64,000 nucleotides of DNA from Vombatus ursinus (taxonomy: Eukaryota; Chordata; Mammalia; Diprotodontia; Vombatidae): the NCBI RefSeq assembly GCF_900497805.2, contig NW_020954557.1, positions 43,070,445 through 43,134,444 on the forward strand, in the 5' to 3' direction. The notes beneath the pieces were generated by a model. The model did no database searches, was not told where the DNA came from, and worked only from the letters and a program-made list of their open reading frames with translations. Below, piece by piece: positions 31,300 through 43,000 of this stretch. Position numbers and translations under genes: made by a program. Positions within the stretch are counted from its first letter, which is position 1; each line of letters opens with the position of its first letter.

Positions 31300-33238
31300 T
31301 AACCCAAGCATTTTTCCTCACTCTCTCCTTCTTCAGCTATGTCTCACAAGAAGTGGTGGCTCTTTTCTTAGCCAAGGCAAACCCCTGTATATGCACCCTT
31401 GATTCCATTTTATCCTGTCTTCTACTTCAGATTGTTTCCTCTATCATCACCACTTTCTCTATTCAATCTCTTCCTACCTACAGGCTCCTTCTCTGCTGCC
31501 TGGAAATATTACCATGTTTCCCCATCCTTAAGGAACTCTTATTTGATCCAACCATCCCTGTTAGATGTTATCCTGTATTTCTTTTCCCCTTGGGAAGGTC
31601 GTCTATGCATGATGACTCCACTTCTCTTCACACTTTTTTTTAATTGAGTCTCCCTATCCTTAGCTATATGTCCTTGCCTGGAAATAAAGAAGCCACTCAC
31701 TGGCCCAATCCTACTACTGTTTGCTATAGGAGTTTTGGCCTACCCAATTTCTAACCTGGGCTAGTTAAACCCTCCTGGGGGCTCACTCCATGAGTACCAG
31801 ACTCAGTGTGCATTCCCAATTAGCTTCACGCCACTGTTACTTAAAACCCATAAACTCAAGTGATCTACCAACCTCAGTCTCTCATTCTCTTCTAAACTCT
31901 CTGCACCTTGACTTTTGGCCTCATCCTTTAAACTGCTATCTGTAGCATTATCAATGATATCTTAATTGATGGATCTAATCTCTTTCTCAATCCTCATTCT
32001 TCTTGTCTTCTCTGCAACCCTTGACACTATCAATTACTTTCTCCTCCTGAATACTGTCCTTTATGATTTTCATGACACTGCTGTCTACTGATTCTAATAG
32101 ATCCTTCTCAATCTCTTTTCCTAGATCTTCATTCTGGTCACACCCATTAAACATGGCTGTACCCCAAGGCTCTGCCCTGGGTCCTCTTCTGTTGTCTCTT
32201 TATACTATCTCACTTGATGTCATCTGTGTTGGATTATCATCTGTATGCAGATGATTCTGAGGTCATATATAGTCTTGTTCTCTCTGGAGCTCCAACTTCA
32301 TGTTACCAACTGCCTTTTGGACATCTTGAATTGGATGTCCCATAGACATCTCAAAATCAACACATCCAAAGCAGAAATCATTCTTTCCACTCAAACCCTC
32401 CCCTCTAGCCAACTTTCCTATTATCATCAAGGACACTACCACCTTCCCAGTCACTCAGACTCAAACCTTGGTGTCATCCTTGAACTTTGCCCCCACTCCA
32501 TATAGTCAATCTGTTGTCAAATCTTGTTAATTCTACCTTCACGATATCTCTTGTATATGTCCCTTTCTCTCCACTCACATAGCCACCACCCTGACACAGG
32601 CCTCACCACCCCACAATTGGACTATGGAAATGTTGATCTCCCTGCCTAAAGTTTCTCCTTATACAAGTCCATCCTCTATTTAGCTGCCAAAGTAATGTTC
32701 CTAAAGTATAGGTCTGACCCTGTCATGGTCCTGCTCAATGAGCTTCAGTGCCTCCCTTCTATCTCCATGATCAAATATGAAATCCTCTATTTGGTGTTAA
32801 AGGCCCTTCACAACCTGATCTCTCTTAACTTTCCAGGTTTCTTAAACTTTAGTCCCCAACTGTACAACCCAGCTACACTATTCCATTTGCTGTTTCTCTT
32901 ATAGAACACTTGTCCTAATTTTGCACCTTTTCAGTTGGAGTTAAACCTCATGCCTTGAATACTCTGCCCCTCACCTCTTTCCTGACTTTTCTGGCTTCCT
33001 TTAAGAGAGCTCAAACCCTTATAAAAAAAAAGACAGCTCAAACCCCATCTTTCCAGATTACCTTTCATTTATACTGAATATATCTTGTATGTACATAGTT
33101 GTATGTAGTCTCCCCATTAGAATGTGAGCTCTTTGAGGGCAGGGGCTGTGCTTTTGTTTTTCTTTGCATCCCCAATACTTAGCATAGTGCCTGGCACATA
33201 GTAAGCACCTATAAAATGCTTGTTGAATTTTAGACCAT
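31300..33238 (+). mobile_element. L2 LINE, long decayed copy (ORF2 RT to 3' end)
   Basis: This is the longest L2 here, about 1.7 kb without its insert. The RT region includes VPQGSALGPLLLSLYTISL (about 32158-32215) and the catalytic YADD at about 32242-32253 (TATGCAGATGAT) in a different frame, so the frame is broken. The usual 3' end follows: TAAAGGCCCTTCACAACCTG, GAATGTGAGCTCTTTGAGGG, AGTGCCTGGCACATAGTAAG. A 7SL RNA retrocopy interrupts it at 31627-31873. Confidence 0.9.
31627..31873 (-). pseudogene. RN7SL (pseudogene): 7SL (SRP) RNA retropseudogene, 5'-truncated
   Basis: On the minus strand the sequence follows 7SL RNA in order: GAGACTGAGGTTGGTAGATC ACTTGAG; the GGGTTTAACTAGCCCAGGTT AGAAATTGGGTAGGCCAAAA segment (7SL: GGGTGAACCGGCCCAGGTCG GAAACGGAGCAGGTCAAAA); AGTAGTAGGATTGGGCCAGT GAGTGGCTTC; and a terminal GGGAGACTCAAT before an A8 tail (T-run at 31627-31634). 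It lacks roughly the first 45-50 nucleotides of 7SL and is heavily mutated. An A-tail and insertion within an L2 fit L1-type retrotransposition. It is not expected to be a functional SRP RNA. Confidence 0.75.
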
Positions 33239-33299
33239 GTTCCACTATAAATTCAAAATTGAAAAGCAGACTAAATATTATAGATTGTAACATGAAAAA

Positions 33300-33560
33300 T
33301 GAAAAGAGAAGCACATCACATACCTTTCAAAGCTATTGGTAAGAGATATGAGAAGACACCTCCTGCCAAAGGTGGGAGGTCCATAGGTTTGGAATATTAA
33401 ATATAATTTCATATTTTTTTAATTTATTGATTGGTTAAATTGACTTTTTTCTTTAAAAAATTCCTTGTTACATGGGATGGCTCTATGTGAGAAGGGATGC
33501 AGGGGGAAATTTAGGCAATGTAAAAACAAAAGATCCATAAAAAATTATTTTAAAAAGACA
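33300..33560 (+). mobile_element. Old LINE-1 3' UTR fragment
   Basis: ACATGGGATGGCTCTATGTG, GGGGGAAATTTAGGCAATGT AAAAACAAAAGATCCATAAA matches the old L1 3' end seen antisense at 3905-4000. Ends in an A-rich tail. Confidence 0.65.
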
Positions 33561-34290
33561 AATCCTCATCAACTGACTGACTGCCACACCATTCAGGACA
33601 GCTAACTAAGTCCTAGAGTAGGTCTTCTAGAGATGAAGTACTAAGACCTCCAAGATATGGTCTTTGGTTAAGAAGTCAAGGTGGTTGGAGGGGAGATGTG
33701 TTTCAAACAGGCATTCCAGGTTGTGTTATGTCTCTTTCTGGTTGGCTTTACACAAAGAACAAGCATAAGGAAGTCCCCCAGACTCCTAAATTACAAAGCC
33801 ATTGACTATGTTGGTTCCAAGGCTGGTCACCAGGAGCTCTATAGTCTATTCTGTCCTACCACTGACTCCTCTTGCCTTCACCTGGAATAGCTATCCTTTG
33901 AACTGGACCTCCAAGACCACTTCCTTTCCCACCAAGCTCTAGAATTGCCACCATGCATTGTGTGGCTATGCTGTCCTGACTGGTGGATGAGTGAGTGAAA
34001 ACTCACTTAACCCACTACAGTATATTTAGCTTCCCAGGCCATGCTTTACATCCCATCCACCAGGAAACCAGAGCCTATAGGCATCTGCCATCTGCCCTCG
34101 TGAAGACCAGCACTGACACCCCTCACCCCATCCCCCTCCAATCCATTCTTGCCACTTCTTGCTTTTTCTCTGGGAAGAGTAAACAATCAGTGCCAAACCA
34201 TTGCTATTGTCATTGGTAGAACAATTGACTATCCAATGGTTCTACCTCATCCCTGAGACTCTTAAACCAAAAGTCCCTTTCCTGGTCACT
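33561..34290. other. Unrecognised sequence
   Basis: GC somewhat higher than the surroundings. It contains no repeat I can name and no recognisable domain. Confidence 0.35.
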
Positions 34291-34425
34291 ACTCTCCTAT
34301 ATGTGTCATATCCCCCTATTAGAAAGCTCTTTTAAGGGCAGTCACTATCTCTCTTGTATTTGTATACAACAGTGCCCAGCACATAGTTGGTGCTTCATAA
34401 GTGCGTTTTCATTCATTCATTAGTA
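34291..34425 (+). repeat. L2 LINE 3' terminus
   Basis: CTATTAGAAAGCTCTTTTAA GGGCAG, CAACAGTGCCCAGCACATAG TTGG and a (TTCA)n end. Confidence 0.75.
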
Positions 34426-35199
34426 GCTGTTTCATTAAGAAAATATATTTACTTGATATATGCAAAAGTTTTTCTTTTCCCATGTTGTGCATTTCACACA
34501 ACATAATCCATTTATAGCTACCCGAAAATACTTTGCATCAATGCTAACTATAGACTCTCTTCCTGCAAAACATTATATACAGGAAGTTCAAAATTAGCAT
34601 CATAAAGCAAATCTCCACCTGTATATCCATTTTCATATCATATCCTGCAGAAAATGCTTTTTGAAGAGTGGGTAGCTACTCACCAAAGGGTCTCAAAGGG
34701 TCAACTAAGAACTCAGTGATTCTCTGAAACAAGAGGGCTAGAGGAGCCATGCTTACCTATATAGACCTAATGCAAGGGAATGGCTATTTTACAAATTTCT
34801 ATTGTTTAGATTTAAATTGGAAATTATCCTGCCCAAACTCTCCTGGGAAATGTATTTTCACTAGCTGCAACATGGGAAATGTCAATCATTTCAAGATTAT
34901 CTTGAGAGCTCATAGGGCATAGATGCAAGTGGGTGCCTACCTGGTACTTACTCTAGGGACCCCAAAGATTACGTTATGCTCAAGAATACCAGATAAATTG
35001 TTATTTCTGGTGTGTCTCTAGTTCACATAACTGAAGATGACCTAAGACTACTTAGTATCAGCAGAAATTATGTGACAGTTGAAGTTTGGCCAAAATTGGA
35101 TCAGTTTCCAATATAAATGCTCAACTTGGCTAAAAATATAGTTATTTGTCTCCAAGTGATGCCACTTAAAAATTGTGCTTTTATTTTACTTCTTTAGAA
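34426..35199. other. Unrecognised, largely non-repeat sequence
   Basis: No repeat or gene recognised. Confidence 0.4.
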
Positions 35200-35368
35200 G
35201 CAGTGAAATGGAAAGAGTGCAAAGACTACAGCATCTGGAGTACCTGGGTTAAAATCCCACCTTAGAATATGTTGCTGAAACTGAGTCTTCCTTTTCCTCA
35301 CATGTAAAATTAATCAATTAGACTAGGTGATTTCTGAAGTTCTTTAATGCTCTAAATTCTAAGACCTA
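35200..35368 (+). repeat. SINE-D
   Basis: AGCAGTGAAATGGAAAGAGT, GGAGTACCTGGGTTAAAATC, CACATGTAAAATTAATCAAT and GACTAGGTGATTTCTGAAGT. Confidence 0.7.
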
Positions 35369-35584
35369 TGAGTTTGAATGTAATATTTAACTAGTTAGGT
35401 CGATACAAAATATGAAAAGTTATGTCTTATGGCAGCTATTCAGAGAGGTAGAGAAAAAGTCTACAAAGGAAGTATACCAGTTGTTTATAGAGGATAAAGT
35501 TGTGAACATTAACGGTGGAATAGAAATATTGAAGGAGATATAAGTGTAACTTCAGTTCTAAGGGATTAATAAATTCTGATTAAA

Positions 35585-36080
35585 ACTACCAATCCAAGGA
35601 GGTCATTGACACACACAAAAAACTTCACCAAAATATACCTGCCCTTTTTTTTTGTGGCAACAAAAGACTAGAAACAAAGTGGATCCCCATTGATTGAAGA
35701 ATGGCCAAACAAACTGTGGTGCATGAATTTAATGAGTATTACTTGATGTAAGAAACAACTACTATATTAAATATAAAGAAGCATCGAAAGACTTACATGA
35801 ATTGAGGCAAGAGTGAAGTAAGAAGAGCCAGGAAAACAATATACACAATGGTGACAACAATATAAATGGAAAAAAAACCCACTACCATATATAACTGAAA
35901 CTGAATATTGCAAGAGTATAAAGAACAAACAATCGTGACCCCAAATAAAAGCTATAAGAAGATACCTTCCCCAACTTTTTTTAAATAGAACCAAGGAGTC
36001 TCTCTGGATGTAACATTGCATATAATAGCAGATTAGGGTTTTTTTTTTTCTTAATGTGTTGATTCATCTTGCTTAATTTT
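35585..36080 (+). mobile_element. Old LINE-1 ORF2 end plus 3' UTR
   Basis: TTTGTGGCAACAAAAGACTA, GGATCCCCATTGATTGAAGA ATGGCC, AAGCATCGAAAGACTTACAT and AATATACACAATGGTGACAA parallel ORF2-end L1 sequence such as 3185-3420. The 3' UTR is the old type ending near TTAATGTGTTGATTCATCTT. Confidence 0.75.
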
Positions 36081-36089
36081 TTTCTTTTT

Positions 36090-36182
36090 CCTCAGTTTCC
36101 TCATCTGTAAAATGGGGACATTGGGCTAGATGACTTTTAAGGTCCCTTCTAGTAGTAAATCAATTATCCCATGATCCTAGGA
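36090..36182 (+). repeat. SINE-D, tail half
   Basis: CCTCAGTTTCCTCATCTGTA, GGGCTAGATGACTTTTAAGG TCCCTTCTAG. The tRNA head is absent; it abuts the old L1. Confidence 0.75.
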
Positions 36183-36594
36183 AGTAATCCAGGGATAAGG
36201 GGGTGAGGTCCTAGACTCAAAATGTGGCAGCACAAAGGAAGAAGAAAAGTCACAGGAACTGGAAATGGATAGAAAGGGAGGATGAAGGGAAATGTGGTGC
36301 CATTAACCAGCAGAACTTGACATCTTCAAGAAAACAGCCTGAGAAAATTCTTATCTAGCAAAGCACATGGTTAAAATTATACAAGACTTTCAAATAGAGC
36401 TGGGCAGGGAATTTTATTCAATAAGCCATCAGGTGAGATATAAAACAGGAAGACAGAGGGTCTCCTAAGGTGTATCCCAATGTCATGGGGGCTATCCTAT
36501 ACATAGTCCAAATGAAAGGAGAATTCTCTATTGATGAATTCTAGCTATACTTCATATGATGACAATAAAAGAATCATAGAGGTCATGGGATCAT
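36183..36594. other. Unrecognised sequence
   Basis: No repeat or gene recognised. Confidence 0.4.
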
Positions 36595-36725
36595 GGCTCT
36601 AGAGCTAGAATTATATCTCTGCAGCATTTCACAGGTTTCAAAGTGTTTTCACATGCATTATATCATTTAAGCAGCACACACACAAAAAGCTCGGTGAAGT
36701 AGATAAGATGGGTATTCTGTTGATG
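36595..36725 (-). repeat. MIR-type tail fragment, antisense
   Basis: CAGCATTTCACAGGTTTCAA AGTGTTTTCACATGCATTAT ATCATTTAAGC resembles the AGCACTTTACAAATATTATCTCATTTGATCC tail of SINE-B. Confidence 0.5.
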
Positions 36726-36829
36726 AAGGGTTTTTTGGGAGAACAGAGAGAAAAGTGAGGGGGAAGGAGGGAGCCCAGACCTGTGATTTCACGAGTGTGA
36801 GGAACTCCCAGTAAGGAAGTTCTGGACTA

Positions 36830-37535
36830 CTATAACAGCCTGCTTGTTGGGCTCTCTGCCTCAAGTCTCTCTTCACTCCGATCTTTCCTCCATTCAGCTG
36901 ACAAAGCGATTTTCCTAAAGGAGAGGTCTGACCATGTCGCCTTCCCTATTAATAAACTACAATGATTCTCTATTATTTCCAGGATCAAATGTGAAATCCT
37001 CTGTTTGACTTTTAAAACCTTTCACAACCTGGCCCCCCTCCTACCTTTCCAGTCTTCTTACACTTTGTCCTTTCTCTCCCCACTACCACACACTCCGTGA
37101 TCCAGTCACGTGGGCCTCCTTGCTGTTCCTCACACAAGGCACTCCATCCATCCCCCAACTGAACTTTTTCACTGGCTGTACCCCATACCTGGAATTCTCC
37201 TCCTCCTCGCTCCACTCCTCAGCTTCCTTCAAGACCCAGTTAAAATCTGTCCTTCTGACAGGGGTCTTTCCCAGCCCCTCCACTCTTAATTCCCTTTCCT
37301 CTCCTCATTTTCTCACCTCATCCTAGACCATTGTTTTCTCTCTGAGATTACTTCCGCTTTATACTAACCATATCTTGAACCACTCTAGTTGTTGTCCCTC
37401 CATTAGAATGTGAACTACTTGAGGGCAGGAATGTTAAGTGATATTGCTTCTCTTTTTATCCCCAGTGCTTAGGACTCAGTGCCAAGCACATAGTAAGTAC
37501 TTGATAAAATGCTTGATAAATATAATAAATAATTA
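36830..37535 (+). mobile_element. L2 LINE 3' region
   Basis: GAGAGGTCTGACCATGTCGC, CTTTTAAAACCTTTCACAAC CTGG, CATACCTGGAATTCTCC, AGTTAAAATCTGTCC, AATGTGAACTACTTGAGGGC and CAAGCACATAGTAAGTAC. A standard L2 3' end with higher local GC. Open frames on both strands (37012-37326) are L2 remnants. Confidence 0.9.
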
Positions 37536-37624
37536 AAATAAACAAAATAAAAAATAAAGTGCTTAATAAAATGTTGTTGTTGGAAAATCCCTTCACTGAT
37601 GCAGATCAGTGCCTTTTGGGTAAA

Positions 37625-37745
37625 ATCCTTAGATCAGCTCTTGGGAGCACTGAAAGGGCCACATAACCAGCATAAGTCAGAGGCTCATGGATTTAGGACT
37701 TCATAACTCCAAGACTGGCTCTCCATCCCTTACATCCTGCTGCTT
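37625..37745 (-). repeat. SINE-F fragment, antisense
   Basis: GGCCACATAACCAGCATAAG, GGATTTAGGACTTCATAACT CC and CTCTCCATCCCTTACATCCT. Very diverged. Confidence 0.4.
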
Positions 37746-37784
37746 CTGGTAAAATTCTCCTGAATTTAGAGATGAAGAAACAGA

Positions 37785-37975
37785 TAGTGAGGAAGAATGG
37801 TGTAGCAGCAAGAGCACAATATTGCAAGTCAGAGAAAATTGGTCCAAATCTTGCTTCTGCTGCTTATTAGTTGTGGGACCTTTGGCAATTCACTTAAATT
37901 CTCTAGGTCTCAGTTTTGTCATCTGTAAAATGAGAAGGTTGGACTAATTGACCTTCTGACTCTAAATCCTAGGAA
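37785..37975 (+). repeat. SINE-D
   Basis: GGAAGAATGGTGTAGCAGCA, CACTTAAATTCTCTAGGTCT, CATCTGTAAAATGAGAAGGT and GGACTAATTGACCTTCTGAC. Confidence 0.8.
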
Positions 37976-39382
37976 AGGTGAAGTGTCTTTCTCAAGGTAG
38001 TACAAGGCAGAGACGATTGTAAAAGTGGGGTATTCTGCCTTATAGGATGGCAGAATTTCACAGGCAGAGAAGTTAAATTGTGGACCAAGGAAAGATATAT
38101 TGATCCTGTCTCATGGGACCCTGGGGTCCCTCCCCCCAACCCCACCAAGGTTCTAAACCACAATGATGTATTATAATTTAATTCTCTTTTTGAAGATAGG
38201 ACCACAAGTTTTAATGTAAGGGGTAGAACTGAGTATGTTCTGATTTTGTCTTTTAAAAGCTATGTTGTTTGCAAATGTTTTACATACTTCCTCCAGCAGA
38301 ATTTACTTATTTCAGGTAATCCATATTTGTCAATAGAGCACTAACATGGTAAAAATAAGGCAATTATACCTCAGTGACAGAGCTAAATATTATGTCACTA
38401 TATGAGGCAAAATGCATTGTTAGTCATTTCTTCAAATATGATTTGCTTCATAAAAGCTGCACTTCCAGGCATTGGAACTCAGCAGGGATTCTTTGTCAAC
38501 AATCTTCCGTTTCTAGCTAAATTAAGTAATCATATGGCTCCGACATTTCAAAAGTGAGAATGCAGGAGTCTCTGTGCATACAGCATGTATAGAATTACAC
38601 AGATAGCTTTAAATGAAGGTAGTTATCTTTGAGGGGGAACCATTGCACAGGATAGCAGATCAGTTCCTCTCAAAGAAAAAATCAACACAGTCTGGAAAAG
38701 GCCATCAAATTAAACAACACCATAGTAAAAGAAGTTCTTAAGCTTCCCCAAAGGGCAGGCATAGACATATTTCTTGTTACAACATTGTATGTAGAGAATA
38801 CTCTTGTTTTCCTTAGGGTTAGTATCAGGAGTTGACATTCTGGGCACTAGTAAAAATGTCAGAAATGACCCTCTTACCCTTTTCTAATGACTTTTCTGTT
38901 CAGATTGCCCCATCAGTGTTTGGGTGATATTTACACAAGCTACTGGAGTCAGCTATTTTAAGATCAGGCTTTTAAGCAACTTTATAAATAGATTTCTGAA
39001 AAATCACAGGGCCTGTAGAAATTCCATTGAATGGGTTCCAATATTTATCACCATCATTTCTCTGCCTCCTCATCATCCCAAAGTCTTAATGCTACCCATT
39101 CTCATGTTGAGAATGAAAAGTAATTGCCCTCAGAAAGCTATCTGTCTCAGGACATTCTAACATTTTGGAGATTTAAAGGCGATTTCATGAAAGAATCAGA
39201 GAGACTCATAACACATAAAACATAGACCTTTGTTATGACTCATCCTAATTCAAACAATGGTAGACCCATGGCTCAAAACGAAATGCCTGGGGCAGGGTTC
39301 ATGATGGAGCAAGGGCAGAGGGAGAGAGATTCTGGGCTATATCTGAATCTCAGTTGCTAGAAAGGGAAAGTTATATACTGGT
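37976..39382. other. Unrecognised, largely non-repeat sequence
   Basis: No repeat recognised over 1.4 kb except a possible MIR trace at 37980-38020. The AT-rich block at 38220-38560 has balanced, non-repetitive composition and is a reasonable place to look for conserved non-coding sequence. Confidence 0.4.
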
Positions 39383-39612
39383 CTTGAGGCAACTAGATGG
39401 CTCAGTGGATAGAGTGCTGGGCCTGGAGTCAGGAAAACCTGAGTTCAAATCCAACCTCAGACACTTAATAGCTGTGTAACCCTGGGTAAGTCACTTAACC
39501 TCTGTTGGAAAAAGCAAGCCACTCCAGTATCTTTGCCAAGAAAACTCCATGGACAGTACTGGTGTGCTATGGCCCACTAGGTCACAAAGAATTGGACATG
39601 ATTTAACGAATA
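39383..39612 (+). repeat. SINE-A variant
   Basis: GAGGCAACTAGATGGCTCAG, AGTTCAAATCCAACCTCAGA, then the variant tail CTCCATGGACAGTACTGGTG and TCACAAAGAATTGGACATGA. Same variant as 14305-14536. Confidence 0.88.
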
Positions 39613-40024
39613 TATATACTGGGCATAGTTGCCAAAGCAACAGATCCTCAAACAATTCATACAATTATCTTAAGGTTATGACAGAAGGAAATGGAGGAGA
39701 GTATGACTGGTCAGTAATGGTCAAGGTTGCCCTCAGACCCGGCACATTTTCCTAACCAAACCCATCATTTGTTGGGAGAATTTCTCAGCCTGGGTTCCTG
39801 AAGAATCCAGAGAAAATTTTACTCACAAGCTACATCAGCTGACTAAAGGTCAAATAACTGACATAACCAAAGTAAAAAGAAAATGATTTTATTAGTATAC
39901 TAAAGAAGATTGCTTGTGGTAGCAGATTTAGCTTCTTCAGGTACAGATTTGGATTATATGGCTTTTAAGGCTTGCTTAGAGTAGCATTCTACAGCAATTT
40001 AGGATATATAAGTAACATTTTTCT
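39613..40024. other. Unrecognised sequence
   Basis: No repeat or gene recognised. The end of this block would contain one TSD of the adjoining L1, but no convincing match to the other flank is seen. Confidence 0.4.
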
Positions 40025-43000
40025 TTCTTTTAAAAATGTTTATTTATTTATTTTTAACATTTGTTTAAAAATTTTTAAGTTCCAAATTCTCTCCCTCCCT
40101 TGTAACACTTCCCAACCCCTTGAGAAGACAAGCAATATGATATCAATCATACATGTGAAATCATGCAAAACATATTTCCATATTAGCCATGTTGCAAACA
40201 AACATAAAAACCCATAATGAAAAGCAAGAAACATAAAGAAAGTGAAAAAAGTATGCTTCAATCTGCACTCAGAGTTCATCAGTTCTCTCCCTGGAGGTGG
40301 ATAGCATTTTTCATCATAGGTTCTTTGGAATTGTTTTGGATCATTATATTGACCAAAGTAACTAAGTCCTTCACAGTTGATCATTTTTGCAATATTGCTG
40401 TGATTGTGTACAACGTTCTCCTGGTTCTGCTCACTTCACTTTGCATTATTCATAGAATACTTCCCAGGTTTTTCTGAGACCATTCTATTCATCATTTCTT
40501 ATAGCTCAATAGTATCCTACCAAAATCATATGCCATATCTTGGTTAGCCATTCACCAATTGATGGGTATCCCCTTGATTTCCAATTCTTTGCCACTACAA
40601 AAAGAAATGGCATAAATATTTTTGTACATATAAATCCTTTTCCCTTTTCATTGATCTATTTGGGATACAGACCAAGTATTGGTATTGCTGGGTCAAAGAG
40701 TCTGCACAGTTTTATAACTCATTAGACATAGTTCCAAATTATTCTCCAGAATGTTTGGACTAGTTCACAACTCCACCAATAGTGCATTAGTGCACCTATT
40801 TTTCTACATCCTCTCCAGCATTTATCATTTTCCTTTTCTGCCATGTTAACCAATTTGATAAGTGTAAGATGGTATCTCAGAGTTGTCTTATTTTGCATTT
40901 TTCTAATCAATAGTGATTTAGAGCATTTTTTCAAGTGATGATAGCTTTGATTTCATCTTCTGAAAGCTGTTTTTGACAATTCCTTTGACCATTTGCCAAT
41001 TTGGGAATGGCTCTTACTTTTATAAATTTGACTTGATTCCTTACGTATTTGAGGAATGAGGCCTATAACAGAAAAAAAATGCTATGAACTTTTCCTCAGT
41101 TTGCTACTTTTCTTCTAATTACCATTGCATTGGTTTTGTTTGTGCAAACCTTTTTAATTTCATGTAATCCAAATTATCCATTTTATTTCCTGTCATCTTC
41201 ACTATCTCTTATTTGTCATAAACTCTTCCCTTATCCATAAATATGATAAGTAAACTTTTCCATACTCCTTTAATTTACTTATGATATCACCCTTTATATC
41301 TAAATCACTTGCCCATTTTGTCCTTATTTTGGTATACAGGGTGAGATGTTGGTCTATACCTAATTTCTGCCAAACTGAGTTCCAATTTTCTCAGAAATTT
41401 TTGTCAAATGATGAGTTATTACACCAAAAGTTTGTATCTTTGGATTTATAAAATGCTAAATTACTGTAGTCGTTTACTAGTGTGTATTGTGTACTTAATC
41501 TATTCCACTGATCTAGCACTCTATTTCTTAACCAATACAAGATTGTTTTAATGATTATTACTTTGCCACCTTCCTTCAGCTTTTTTTTTTCATTGATTCC
41601 CTGGATATTCTTGACTTTTTGTTCTTCCAGATTAATTTATTTTTCTAGCTCTATAAAATAAATATTTGTTTGTTTGATTGGTATGGCACTTAATAAGTAA
41701 ATTAATTTAGGTAGAATTATCATTTTACTATTTTGGCTTGATCTATTCATAAGCAATTAATATTTTCCAATTGTTTAGATCTATCTTTTAAGTGTTTTGT
41801 ATTTGTGTTCATGTAGTCCCTAAGTTTGTCTTGACAGATAGGTTTCCAAGTGTTTTGTGATGTCTACAGTTATTTTAAATGGAATTTCTCTTTCTATCTC
41901 CTCCTGCTGTGTTTTGTTCATTATATTTAGAAATATTGATGATTTATGTGGGTTTATTTTATATCCTGCAACTTTCCTAAAATTGTTTATTGTTTCAACT
42001 AGCTTTTAGTTGATTCTCTAGGTTTCTCTAAGTATATATCATAACATATGCAGAGTGATAGTTTTGTTTCCTCACTGCTTATTTTTATTCCTTCAGTTTC
42101 TTTTTCTTTTATTATTGTAATAGCTCCCATTTCTAATGTGATATGATAATAGACATACTTCGCTTTATCCCTGATCTTATTGGTAAGGCTTCTAGCTTAA
42201 TCCTATTAAAGATAATGGTTATTCTTGGTTTTAGATACTTATCATTTTAAGAAAGGCTCCATTCATTCTCATGCTTTCTAATGTTTTTAGTAGGAATGAC
42301 ATTGTATTTTGTTAAAAGTTTTTCTGCATCTATTGATATGATAATAAGATTTTTGTTGTTTTTGTTATTAATATGGTCAATTGTGTATATAGTTTTCCTA
42401 ATATTGAGCCATCCTTGTATTCCTGGTATAAATTCTACCTGGTCATAGTGATTGGTCTTTGTGATATATAACTATAATCTCCCTGCTAGTGTTTTATTGA
42501 AAATTTTTGCATTAATATTCATTAGGGAAATTGGCTTATAGCATTCCTTCTCAATTTTTGCTCTTCCTGGTTTAGGCATTTAAATCATATTTTTGTTATA
42601 AAAGGAATTTGGTAGAACTCCATTTTTAAACTTTTTTTTTCAAATAGTTTATGTAGTATTGAGTTTAATTTTTCCTTAAATATTTGGTAGAATTCACTTG
42701 TAAATCCATCTGTTCCTGGGGATTTTTTCTTAGGGAGCTCATTTATGGCTTGTTCAATTTCTTTTTTTCTAAGATAGGGTTATTTAGATATTCTATTTCC
42801 TCTTCTGCTAATTTGAACATTTTCTATTTTTGTAAATTTCCATCTATTTTACTTAGATGGTCAGTTTCACTGGCATATAATTGGTCAAAATAACTCTTAA
42901 CAATTCCTTTAATTTCATCTTTACTGGTAGTGCATTCACCCTTTTCATTTTTGATACTGGTAATTTGGTGTTCTTTCTTTTTCAATCAGATTAACCAATG

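Noticed and set aside
31627-31873. Functional SRP RNA gene
   Set aside because: 5' portion and internal promoter are missing, sequence is heavily diverged and it ends in an A-tail; it is a retrocopy.
31205-32505. Several plus frames of 60-96 codons
   Set aside because: Remnants of L2 ORF2 and the embedded 7SL copy, not host genes.
33561-34290. Possible LTR of an endogenous retrovirus
   Set aside because: No TG...CA boundaries with a matching partner, no polypurine tract or primer-binding site, and no retroviral protein motif anywhere in the window.
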